Origin: an uncultured Erysipelotrichaceae bacterium
GTDB lineage: Bacteria; Bacillota_I; Bacilli_A; Erysipelotrichales; Coprobacillaceae
Direction of reading: 5' to 3'
NCBI GenBank assembly: GCA_900317015.1
Contig: ONFH01000022.1
Span: 1-27,436, forward strand
DNA length: 27,436 nucleotides
A program made the position numbers and the translations under genes. Positions 8,044-15,560 of this stretch are shown piece after piece. How positions within the stretch are numbered: the stretch's first letter is position 1; each line of letters begins with the position of its first letter. The notes under the pieces are model-generated. The model was not told where the DNA came from and did no database searches. It was given only the letters and a program-made list of their open reading frames with translations.

Positions 8044-8070
8044 AAAAAGTAGCATGGCTTGCTACTTTTT
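8044..8070. terminator. Bidirectional terminator
   Basis: An 11-bp perfect stem (AAAAAGTAGCA and its complement) with the 5-nt loop TGGCT. The stem itself supplies a T5 tail on plus and T5-T6 on minus. It separates the LytTR locus from the convergent glutaredoxin-like gene. Confidence 0.85.
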
Positions 8071-8108
8071 AACATTTAAGAGAACACAAACCCTTCTCTT
8101 AAAAAAGA

Positions 8109-8390
8109 TTACTCATCGAATGCGCTCTTTAATACCACCTCGACATGTTGCTTAATGACATCATAGTTGTCCTGAGGACTACATTCATACACTTTCTTGT
8201 CATCAACATAAAACGTTGGGACGTAATAATAGTCATAAGTATCCGCCAGCGCTGCTTCCTGAACCTCATTGATCTTCTTAATTTCAATAGCCTTGTATTC
8301 AGGATGATCATTTAAGATATCTTCATAAGCCTTATTGGCATTTCTGCAATATGGGCATCCATTCATATAAAACCATGTCACTTTTTTCAT
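8109..8390 (-). CDS. Glutaredoxin/thioredoxin-like protein (CPYC)
   Basis: A 93-residue cytoplasmic thiol-disulfide protein. The CPYC redox motif is at residues 12-15, directly after the first strand, and the cis-proline signature YVPTFYV follows near 56-62, as in glutaredoxins and small thioredoxin-fold proteins. GAGGTGG precedes the ATG at 8390, and a TATAAT (8418-8423 on minus) lies about 28 bp upstream. It is a single gene between two terminators. Being next to an iron-sulfur flavoenzyme operon may be coincidence. Confidence 0.85.
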   Translation of the reverse strand: MKKVTWFYMNGCPYCRNANKAYEDILNDHPEYKAIEIKKINEVQEAALADTYDYYYVPTFYVDDKKVYECSPQDNYDVIKQHVEVVLKSAFDE

Positions 8391-8462
8391 TACACGCCAC
8401 CTCTTTCTTATATCTTTATTATACTTGAATCCTGCTTTTTATGTCTGTGAAACGCACTTAAA

Positions 8463-8490
8463 AACATGGTACTTTTTAAAATACCATGTT
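8463..8490 (-). terminator. Terminator of the flavoenzyme operon
   Basis: A 9-bp stem (AACATGGTA and complement) with a 10-nt A/T loop, followed on the minus strand by T5. It starts 7 bp after the stop of the 866-residue flavoprotein. Confidence 0.85.
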
Positions 8491-8497
8491 CGAAAGT

Positions 8498-11098
8498 CTA
8501 TTCTTCATCAAGGATATATTCTGCAGCGGATTCACCAGCCATACGACCAGAGTTGATCGCAAAGCCCATCGTATTGCCTGGTAAGGTAAAGTTATAAGAA
8601 TCACCATAAATGGTATTAGCATCAGAACCAGCCGAATAAAGACCTGGAATTGGGAGATAGTCATCATCTAAAACTTCACAATACTTGTTAATACGGATGC
8701 CACCGATGGTTCCATAAGCACCAAGGTAGAACTTACCAACAAGATACTTGCCACGACCAGTAATTTTATGTAAATAGTCTGGGTTCTTACCAAACTGTGT
8801 ATCTCGTCCTGTTTCACATGCTTCATTATAAGCTTCAACTGTATTCTTTAATGTATCTGGATGAATTCTTAATTTTTCGGCGAGTTCATCGAGAGTCTCA
8901 GCTTCAATATATGCTTCATAGTCTTGTTCAACCGCGCGTTTTGCTTCGGCCTCAAAGGCAAAGAAACAATCTGCTGGATGAACGATATCAAAGATATCTG
9001 GGCCATATTTCTTATAGTGATTTAAGATGGCGCCATCCATGATGCAGTAGCCATAATGACCTGGCTGTAAGGCAAGGGCATTTCCTGTAAATGTCGTATT
9101 ACCCATACGATCTTCATTCATGAAACGTTCACCATACTGATTGATCAGTAAGTTTGGCTGACGTAAAACGGCATCCAAAATAAACCAGTTCATGTTATCG
9201 GGAAGCTGATAGATGGCTTCAATCCCAGCGCCAAACTTCATGGCCCCAGCACGCCACATCATCTTTAAGCCATCACCAGTAATCCCTGGAATCTGGAATG
9301 GATAATAATCTTCACCTAAATGTAAGTTGAATTCTTCGGCGATCATTTCCTTATTATTACCAAAACCACCAGTCGCGACAATCACGGCTTTACCATAGGC
9401 TTCGATCTGTTCACCAGCCTGATTAACGGCACGGACACCAACAATCTGATCATCCTTCTTAATCAGATCGACAACGGTTGTTTCCATTTCAAAAATAGCA
9501 CCTAATTCTTTGGCACGAGCGGTCATCGCTTTGATCATCCCACCAGCAGCACGTGGACCGATCACACCATTTTCTGGCTTAACAATATGCCATGTGGCTT
9601 CTGATTCTGCGAAATATTTAAAAGCCCCAGCGAATTCGACGCCCATATCTTCAAGCCATCTGATCGTATCCGCTGACTTATGGAAATAAGTAGAAACAAG
9701 ATCTGCATCCACACGCCAATGCGTATAGTCCATATGCATCTCTAAGGCATCTTTCACAGTAATTTGATCGAACTGTTTTTTCTGAACATCGGTATCAATA
9801 CCAAGTGGACCCATACCCATATTCGCAGCTCCACCTGTCGTATTCGATTTTTCAAATACGATCGTCTTTAAATTCTTTTCTCCAGCGGCAATGGCAGCTG
9901 CAAGACCAGCAGGTCCAGCAGCAACCACAATGACATCTGCCTGCATTTCTTTCATAGTTTCATTTCCTTTCCATTCCACAGTTTTTTCTGCTTTTGTTTG
10001 TAACTTCTTCTTGAATAAGACAGCCTGTGGCTTCACACGCTTTCTTGCCACACGCTTCGTCTTTGTCTTCTTTTCGCCTTTCAAGCTGATTGGTTCATCA
10101 GGTAAATCAGGAAGTGCCCCTGTTATTAACTTGATCGCATGCGCATCACAAGTCTCTACACATTTTCCACACTTACTGCAGGTATATTCATCAATAATAT
10201 TGATATAATCCTGACCACCTTGAATGGCCTGTACGTCACAGACATCATGGCATTTACCACAGCCATTACATAACTTTGGATCAATATAATAATGGATAAG
10301 ATCTTTACACTTTAATGTTGGACACTGTCCTTTTAAATGCGCCTGCACTTCTTCAGGGAAGTTTGCGAGTAGGCTCGCCCATGTTTTCTTCGCATTCGTT
10401 CCCACTGAACAATTAGAATAATGATCCATCGCATCAACGATCTCATTGATCACATCAAAGTCTTTTTCTTTTGCTTTACCGCTTGTGAGATCATCAAATA
10501 AAGCAGCTAGCTGCATGTAGCCTTCACGACAGAACACACATTTTCCACAGCACTTTTCCTGATCACAGGAAATACGTTTCAAAGCTTCCTGAACCATACA
10601 CTGGTCATCACCGTACGTTTCGATCACACCATTTTCAATCGTTTCTGATACAAGTGGTGTAGCGAGGGCTTCTTTATGATAGAATCGTTCACCGACTCTG
10701 ACGGCTTTGACGCTGCCAACTAAGTCTTTTAAGAGTGTATTTGTCGTGACTATCTGAACGTTGCCATCCACGAAGACATAGAAATAATCACTCGACTTTC
10801 CTAAATGATTTTCATAATATTTGATCAAAGCAAGCGGACTCACGACAAGGTCCTTATCACTCACCGAAATTTCTTTTTTATTATGGATGACCGTTACCGA
10901 AGAATCATTGATTGTCATCGCAGCTGGCAGCCTGATGATGATGGGATGATCACCAAGTAATCTGGCACCCTGTAAAAGATCATCAAGACGTTCTTCAAAA
11001 AGGAAGGCCATCTTTTCATCAAGATCTGCCTCTGGTAAAGCAATGATCAGACGATCAAAATCTGATGGGAATTTCGTTTTTAATAAATCGTTATACAT
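8498..11098 (-). CDS. NuoF-type Fe-S/ferredoxin module fused to a fumarate-reductase-fold flavoprotein
   Basis: An 866-residue fusion. Residues 1-170 resemble the C-terminal half of NuoF, but the NADH/FMN site is absent (no GRGGAGFP motif). Then come the NuoF-type cluster (C184, C187, C190, C230) and two [4Fe-4S] ferredoxin motifs (C277-C287, C307-C317). A very basic linker at about 340-375 leads to an FAD_binding_2 flavoprotein (about 386-866) with AAGPAG and TTGGAANMG. Such flavoproteins reduce activated C=C bonds. The C-terminal end reads YNFTLPGNTMG where fumarate reductases have an NRLGGN-type motif, so the substrate is probably not a dicarboxylate. The start at 11098 overlaps the previous stop (TAATG) behind GGGGGAGG. 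It most likely receives electrons from the preceding NuoG-GltD protein. Confidence 0.85.
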   Translation of the reverse strand: MYNDLLKTKFPSDFDRLIIALPEADLDEKMAFLFEERLDDLLQGARLLGDHPIIIRLPAAMTINDSSVTVIHNKKEISVSDKDLVVSPLALIKYYENHLGKSSDYFYVFVDGNVQIVTTNTLLKDLVGSVKAVRVGERFYHKEALATPLVSETIENGVIETYGDDQCMVQEALKRISCDQEKCCGKCVFCREGYMQLAALFDDLTSGKAKEKDFDVINEIVDAMDHYSNCSVGTNAKKTWASLLANFPEEVQAHLKGQCPTLKCKDLIHYYIDPKLCNGCGKCHDVCDVQAIQGGQDYINIIDEYTCSKCGKCVETCDAHAIKLITGALPDLPDEPISLKGEKKTKTKRVARKRVKPQAVLFKKKLQTKAEKTVEWKGNETMKEMQADVIVVAAGPAGLAAAIAAGEKNLKTIVFEKSNTTGGAANMGMGPLGIDTDVQKKQFDQITVKDALEMHMDYTHWRVDADLVSTYFHKSADTIRWLEDMGVEFAGAFKYFAESEATWHIVKPENGVIGPRAAGGMIKAMTARAKELGAIFEMETTVVDLIKKDDQIVGVRAVNQAGEQIEAYGKAVIVATGGFGNNKEMIAEEFNLHLGEDYYPFQIPGITGDGLKMMWRAGAMKFGAGIEAIYQLPDNMNWFILDAVLRQPNLLINQYGERFMNEDRMGNTTFTGNALALQPGHYGYCIMDGAILNHYKKYGPDIFDIVHPADCFFAFEAEAKRAVEQDYEAYIEAETLDELAEKLRIHPDTLKNTVEAYNEACETGRDTQFGKNPDYLHKITGRGKYLVGKFYLGAYGTIGGIRINKYCEVLDDDYLPIPGLYSAGSDANTIYGDSYNFTLPGNTMGFAINSGRMAGESAAEYILDEE
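9953..9970 (-). promoter_or_regulatory. Internal ribosome-binding site at the fusion junction
   Basis: On the minus strand AAAGGAA (9964-9970) stands 8 bp before an in-frame ATG (9953-9955, Met382). This is exactly where the flavoprotein domain begins, after the basic linker. It could be a relic of two separate genes or could produce a free flavoprotein of about 485 residues. Confidence 0.4.
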
Positions 11099-13200
11099 TA
11101 GGCCTCCCCCTTTCGATATTCTGAGTAGATCTTTGAATGAGTAATATGACAACGTAAGTCACACTGTAGACAGCGTGAAGCTTCTTTCTGGATCTTGTCA
11201 TCATCGATGCCAAGATTGACAAGATCAAATTGATCCTTACGTTTATTTGCTTCTAAAATCGTTGGAGCGATACGTTCTTCATAACCAAAGCCAGGACGTT
11301 TACCGATCTTTCCATTCAGTTCTTCAACTGGTGCTAACACTTCACTGATATCACCATCGCCACCTAAGTACTGATCGATGCTGCTGGCAGCCTCACGGGC
11401 TTTCGCAATGGCTAAAATGACAGACTTTGTCCCATAGACCACGTCACCGCAGGCAAAGATGCCATCGACACTGGTCATGCTTTGATCATTGATGACGATA
11501 CTATTGGCTTTCCCACGGATGATCTCTTCATTGCCTTCAAGATCACAGCTTTGTCCGACCGCAAAGATGACGGTATCACAAGGAATCACTTCATAAGAAT
11601 CAGGCACTTTTTCAATGATGGCACGACGATTTTCATCAAACGTGAAGGAGGCGATCTCACTCATGCCAACCCCACTGACATGAGAATCCTCTGTGAAAAT
11701 GCGTTCGAAGCTGCGAGCTGGATGAACATGGATACCTTCTTCCTGAGCCTGTAAGATTTCTTCTTCATCAGCAGTCATGGCATCACGTGCTTCAAGGGCA
11801 GCCACATGAACATCCTTAGCGCCTAAACGAACAGCGCTTCTCGCACAGTCAAAGGCGACATTTCCGCCACCTAAAACGACGACATGTTCACCTAAGCCTG
11901 TTTCTTCACCGCTAGCGCTTTGTGCTAAGAAGGTCAGGTTTGTTAAAACACCATCGGCATCATTGCCTTCAAGTGGTAATAAACGTCCCTTTTGATTACC
12001 GACCGCAATGAGGATCGCATCAAAGTCGTTCTTTAAACTTTGCACATCATCAACACGACAATTTGTTTCAAGCTTAATGCCACTTTCTAAGATATAATTG
12101 ATTTCTTCATCGACGTCTTTTCTTGGTAAACGATAAGAAGGGATGCCATACTGCATCATGCCACCCGCTTTTTCACGAGCTTCTTTGATCGTAACGTCAT
12201 GGCCTTGTTTTCTTAAATAATAAGCAGCCGTTAACCCAGCGGGTCCGGCACCAATGACACAGACTTTCTTATGCGTATCTGGAAGCTGCTTGCCTTGATG
12301 ACGCCAGTATTTCCCTGTGTCATGTTCAGCAGCATAACGCTTGATATTACGAATAGAGATTGGATCCGTGAGCGCCTGACGACGACATTCATCTTCACAG
12401 ACATGATTGCAGACATGACCTAAGACATGAGGGAATGGGGCTTTTTCACGAACGACAGCTGCCGCTTCATCATATTTGCCCTCACTAACATAACGCACAT
12501 AGCGAGGAACATCGGTATGGGCTGGACATGTTGCATGACATGGAATCAAACTCTCCCATTTATCCCCGGCGGTATAATTTTTCACATCTCGAATGGTCCC
12601 GGTTGGACACACCTCTGCACAGGCGCCACAGAAACGACAGTCTTCATCTTTTAAAAGCTTTTCATGTAAGGTGCCAACATAGGTTTCGACACCTTTTTTC
12701 TTATAATCAAGGATTCCCACATCACGCAGATCATGACAGGCACGTACGCATCGTCCACATAAAATGCAGCGATTCATATCATGAATATAAAGAGGATTAT
12801 GAATTTCTTTAAAGCCTTTGACACGACGATGCATTCTTGTGGCAGAAACATTCATATACTGAATAAGGTTCTGTAATTCACACTGGCCATATTTTGGACA
12901 AGTCGAACAGTCTTCTGGATGAGCAGCCAGAATTAACTCCATGGCTAAATTACGAAGTCTTGTCACTTCTTCGCTGTTGGTACGAACGACCATCCCATCC
13001 TTGACGGCCTGCTTACATGAGCAGACCGGTCTTTCTTCTCCTTCAATTTCGACGAAGCAAAGCTTACAAGTCGAGATTTCTGGAAGATCAGGATGGTGAC
13101 AAATGTGAGGAATATAAATATTATGATCAAGAGCCGCATTGAGGACAGACGTCCCTTCTTCAACGGTGATCTCCTGATCATCAATTGTCATAGTAATCAT
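11098..13200 (-). CDS. NuoG-like Fe-S protein fused to GltD-like NAD(P)H oxidoreductase
   Basis: A 700-residue electron-input protein. The N-terminus is like NuoG or the HydA/FdhA N-domain. It has a [2Fe-2S] site (C34, C45, C48, C60), a His-Cys [4Fe-4S] site (H94, C98, C101, C107) and two ferredoxin clusters (C145-C155 and C188-C198). From about 215 it is a glutamate-synthase small-subunit-like module with its own Cys motifs (C221, C225, C264, C268), an FAD site GAGPAG (317-322) and an NAD(P)H site GGGNVA (443-448). The last residues carry another Cys group (CLQCDLRC). The expected reaction is NAD(P)H oxidation with electrons passed to the next protein. AGGTGA lies 4 bp before the ATG at 13200; an in-frame TTG one codon upstream is less likely. 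Bifurcation cannot be excluded. Confidence 0.88.
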   Translation of the reverse strand: MITMTIDDQEITVEEGTSVLNAALDHNIYIPHICHHPDLPEISTCKLCFVEIEGEERPVCSCKQAVKDGMVVRTNSEEVTRLRNLAMELILAAHPEDCSTCPKYGQCELQNLIQYMNVSATRMHRRVKGFKEIHNPLYIHDMNRCILCGRCVRACHDLRDVGILDYKKKGVETYVGTLHEKLLKDEDCRFCGACAEVCPTGTIRDVKNYTAGDKWESLIPCHATCPAHTDVPRYVRYVSEGKYDEAAAVVREKAPFPHVLGHVCNHVCEDECRRQALTDPISIRNIKRYAAEHDTGKYWRHQGKQLPDTHKKVCVIGAGPAGLTAAYYLRKQGHDVTIKEAREKAGGMMQYGIPSYRLPRKDVDEEINYILESGIKLETNCRVDDVQSLKNDFDAILIAVGNQKGRLLPLEGNDADGVLTNLTFLAQSASGEETGLGEHVVVLGGGNVAFDCARSAVRLGAKDVHVAALEARDAMTADEEEILQAQEEGIHVHPARSFERIFTEDSHVSGVGMSEIASFTFDENRRAIIEKVPDSYEVIPCDTVIFAVGQSCDLEGNEEIIRGKANSIVINDQSMTSVDGIFACGDVVYGTKSVILAIAKAREAASSIDQYLGGDGDISEVLAPVEELNGKIGKRPGFGYEERIAPTILEANKRKDQFDLVNLGIDDDKIQKEASRCLQCDLRCHITHSKIYSEYRKGEA

Positions 13201-13208
13201 CAAGTCAC

Positions 13209-14165
13209 CTACTTTTCGATCGTGTTAAAATGCATGGCACGATATTTCTTCATTTTTGCCATCGCTTCTTTTTGATGAGCGAAGAAATCTAATTTTGTTT
13301 CAACGATCTCATTTAAATGTAATTCACGTGATTCATTCTTATTACGATCACGACATAAACCATCTTTCGCAAGAACGAAATGGACTTTGCCTTGTTCATC
13401 ACGAACTAAGTCTCCCCCAGCGCCACAGACGGCACATTCAAACGGGAACTGAATCCCATCCCAATGCTTTTCACCAGGGAATACAAGAGAAGAATGACAG
13501 TTAGGGCATAAGCCCTGATCAGGATCACCCAGCCATTTTCTTTCTTCCACTGGTGTATTGATGGCTTCAACAATGTTTTCCCCCATCTTATGCGCACGAT
13601 CAATTTGATCATCACGTAATAAGACATTGCCTGGACGGCCATTACGTGTTGCCATCATTTGATCAACGACACGAATGGACTGCGTAAACATCGTGGCAGA
13701 AAGAGATTCTAATGATAATGTCTGCCAGTCATGACAGCTTCCGCCAACCGCAATGAGGCCAGCCACACAATGAGGATCTTCTTTGACTAAGCCGACCTTT
13801 AACTGGAAGGATAATTCATAAGCTAGGAAACGCTGAGCAAAACGTGTATAAAGTGAACTTGGCATTAAATCATAAGTTGGTACACCAATGATGACACCAT
13901 TTTGTTTCTGCATGACCTGCATGATCTTATCCATATCATCTTTCTTTTTAAGAACACAGCCATCGTAGTGATCGGCTTTGCCCATACCGACATCACCCAT
14001 ACGCATCGTACAAGATTCACAGCCGGTACATGGTAGGATATTGTAATCAAACAAATTGATCAGAGTGACTTCAGCACCCTTCTCCTTTGCTGCACTTAAT
14101 GCTTCTTTGACAAGGATTTCAGAGTTGCCATTATGTCTTCCGGCAACGATACCCATAATTTTCAT
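13209..14165 (-). CDS. NAD(P)H-dependent FMN oxidoreductase (flavodoxin fold) with zinc-ribbon tail
   Basis: A 318-residue protein. The N-terminal flavodoxin-like FMN domain shows GRHNGNSE near residues 9-16 (phosphate loop) and PCTGCESC at about 45-52, as in iron-sulfur flavoproteins and NADPH-dependent FMN reductases. GVPTYDLMPSSLYTRFAQR near 93-112 is the second FMN loop. The C-terminal third adds CPNC...CAVC, a likely zinc ribbon or rubredoxin-like site, which simple FMN reductases lack. It lies 2 bp after the hydrolase gene and 8 bp before the NuoG-GltD gene, so it is co-transcribed. It may be an ene-reductase acting on an aromatic substrate or an electron carrier; comparison with flavone reductases of gut Clostridia would be informative. 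That link is inference. Confidence 0.82.
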   Translation of the reverse strand: MKIMGIVAGRHNGNSEILVKEALSAAKEKGAEVTLINLFDYNILPCTGCESCTMRMGDVGMGKADHYDGCVLKKKDDMDKIMQVMQKQNGVIIGVPTYDLMPSSLYTRFAQRFLAYELSFQLKVGLVKEDPHCVAGLIAVGGSCHDWQTLSLESLSATMFTQSIRVVDQMMATRNGRPGNVLLRDDQIDRAHKMGENIVEAINTPVEERKWLGDPDQGLCPNCHSSLVFPGEKHWDGIQFPFECAVCGAGGDLVRDEQGKVHFVLAKDGLCRDRNKNESRELHLNEIVETKLDFFAHQKEAMAKMKKYRAMHFNTIEK

Positions 14166-14167
14166 TG

Positions 14168-14956
14168 TTAAAATTCTCCCTTATTTTCTTCATAGACTTC
14201 TGGCAGAATGGATGCCAGATTCGCAAATTCTTTAATATTATGTGAATATAGACCTTTTGCTAAAAAGACTGGCACTTTTGCCCCATCAGGAATGGCTTTC
14301 GTGATCGTACCATCTTCATTTTTATGCATCCCGATCCAGAAATGAGACACAAACATGACCCCATCCTTGTATGGATACCATTTATGTGTCATCGCAGCAG
14401 CCACTTTGCCTTCACCGATGGCACAGACCATCGATTCGCATTGATCCGTTCCAATAATGCCTTCATCATAGCCAAAATCTCTTGGTCTTAAGAAATTCAG
14501 TTTTAAAAAGTCAGGACCATTCCCGACATCTTCTAGAATGTAATGACTAACGCCCCATGTCTTTTCTCGTAAAGGTACATGAGGATCACACACATAGCGA
14601 CAATTATTCGCACGCGCAAAGTAATGATCTTCATTATCCCAGATCTTATAACGGAGATCACTGCCAACAGAATGCCAGCCAAACCACCAGTCCAGCATCT
14701 CACCTTTGACATGTGGCATATAAGTCCGATTGGCGACAAAGGCCGTCCCATCTTCATTTTGACCATAACCGATGGCACAATAGCCCTCATCGTCTCCTTT
14801 TAAATATCTATTCTTTTGATCAAATGGCACCCCAGGTAATGTCGATGGCTGATCGACGAAAGCTAATTTTTCTGGATCGATCGGTGCTAATTCTCTTTCA
14901 TAAAAGTGATAATAAGAAAGCTGTTTTTCTTCTTTTGTCACGCCAACTTTTTTCAT
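14168..14956 (-). CDS. DAPG/phloretin hydrolase-family enzyme (C-C bond hydrolase)
   Basis: A 262-residue protein whose central motif, EMLDWWFGWH followed by LRYKIWDNEDHY (about 86-112), is the hallmark of the 2,4-diacetylphloroglucinol hydrolase (PhlG) family. That family also contains the phloretin hydrolase of the flavonoid degrader Eubacterium ramulus. These enzymes use a metal site to split a C-C bond between an acyl group and a phloroglucinol ring. Candidate metal ligands are H95, H191 in MTHKWYP, H239 in YSHNIKEF and an acidic residue such as E142; these assignments are by eye. No signal peptide is present. The start is set by AGGGGG 8 bp upstream, and the ATG overlaps the stop of the preceding gene by 1 nt. 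The exact substrate is unknown. Confidence 0.82.
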   Translation of the reverse strand: MKKVGVTKEEKQLSYYHFYERELAPIDPEKLAFVDQPSTLPGVPFDQKNRYLKGDDEGYCAIGYGQNEDGTAFVANRTYMPHVKGEMLDWWFGWHSVGSDLRYKIWDNEDHYFARANNCRYVCDPHVPLREKTWGVSHYILEDVGNGPDFLKLNFLRPRDFGYDEGIIGTDQCESMVCAIGEGKVAAAMTHKWYPYKDGVMFVSHFWIGMHKNEDGTITKAIPDGAKVPVFLAKGLYSHNIKEFANLASILPEVYEENKGEF

Positions 14957-15447
14957 TATTTAGACCCCCTATTGAGTTTTTCCATCACGAAATTGACAAA
15001 GACGCCAACATACCACACGCCAACTAACATCGAGATGGCAATCTGCAGCGGTAACGTTCCTAGCTTAGAAACAGGACTCATGATTGTGAGACCAATTGCA
15101 AAACCAGCTAACCAGGCGGAAAGATTGATGTGCTTAGGCATTTGCGAGGCGATCAGAACGGCACTGCCACCAAAGACAAACAGTAAGAGAAATAAGTTGA
15201 TGTCATTCGTAAATGGCATAACTTTTAAAAGTTCCACAACCGTTGTCGCCCACACATCACCAAGTAAGAAACCAACGGATACTGGTAAAGCTTGTTTGAT
15301 TGTATTGCCGGCTTCGGTAAAGAGACCAGCACAGATCAAAGCCACCGCTCCTGTCGTAATCCCAATGTATGGTCCTAAAATAGCCCAGACGGGTGCAAAA
15401 AAGGCAATACAGAAAGCCAGTGTTAATGTATGACGATCGAATTTCAT
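14956..15447 (-). CDS. DUF1097-family inner membrane protein
   Basis: A 163-residue protein with about five hydrophobic segments. The GPYIGITTGAVALICAG segment near 25-41 and a conserved GD in FLLGDVWA (about 64-71) fit the DUF1097 family, whose best known member is E. coli YcdZ; function there is unknown. It is the first gene of the flavoenzyme operon, so a role in uptake or export of the aromatic substrate or product is plausible. An in-frame GTG at 15459 exists, but AGGTGG lies 8 bp before the ATG at 15447, so the ATG is chosen. Divergent from the LysR gene. Confidence 0.8.
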   Translation of the reverse strand: MKFDRHTLTLAFCIAFFAPVWAILGPYIGITTGAVALICAGLFTEAGNTIKQALPVSVGFLLGDVWATTVVELLKVMPFTNDINLFLLLFVFGGSAVLIASQMPKHINLSAWLAGFAIGLTIMSPVSKLGTLPLQIAISMLVGVWYVGVFVNFVMEKLNRGSK

Positions 15448-15483
15448 GAGTTCCACCACCTTTGTTAATTTGTGAGCACGGCC

Positions 15484-15512
15484 ATGTTAACACTTACATT
15501 TTGTCTTGTGAA
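15484..15512 (-). promoter_or_regulatory. Promoter of the five-gene flavoenzyme operon
   Basis: Minus strand: -35 TTCACA (15507-15512), 17-bp spacer, -10 TAACAT (15484-15489). The predicted start near 15477 leaves a leader of about 30 nt. The -10 is poor, as expected for an activator-dependent promoter. Confidence 0.55.
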
Positions 15513-15534
15513 ATTCTTATTTTCGTGGTAATCT
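15506..15534 (+). promoter_or_regulatory. Promoter of the LysR gene
   Basis: Plus strand: TTGTGA (15506-15511), 17-bp spacer, TAATCT (15529-15534) preceded by TGG, which makes an extended -10. The start near 15541 would fall inside the palindrome at 15535-15549. Confidence 0.4.
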
Positions 15535-15549
15535 ATTCCAAATTGGAAT
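15535..15549. promoter_or_regulatory. LysR-type binding box (T-N11-A palindrome)
   Basis: ATTCCAA-A-TTGGAAT is a perfect 7-1-7 inverted repeat and contains the T-N11-A pattern used by LysR-type regulators. Its centre is about 65 bp upstream of the predicted start of the divergent operon and on top of the LysR gene's own start site, the classic arrangement for activation plus autorepression. Confidence 0.7.
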
Positions 15550-15560
15550 GGGATGATACT

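Noticed and set aside
8075..8103. A second terminator (10-bp inverted repeat, 9-nt loop) next to 8044-8070
   Set aside because: No T run follows the stem on either strand in the right place; it may be a harmless repeat beside the real terminator.
9891..10208. A 105-codon plus-strand frame inside the flavoprotein gene
   Set aside because: It is the complement of the FAD motif and linker coding sequence and has no start signals.
8498..13200. A partial respiratory complex I operon
   Set aside because: Nuo-like Fe-S modules are present, but there is no NuoE, no NADH/FMN site in the NuoF part and no membrane subunits; both proteins are fused to unrelated flavin domains.
14906..15433. A 175-codon plus-strand frame opposite the DUF1097 and hydrolase genes
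   Set aside because: It overlaps two well-supported genes on the other strand, has low-complexity Ser/Thr/Lys/Pro composition and no ribosome site.
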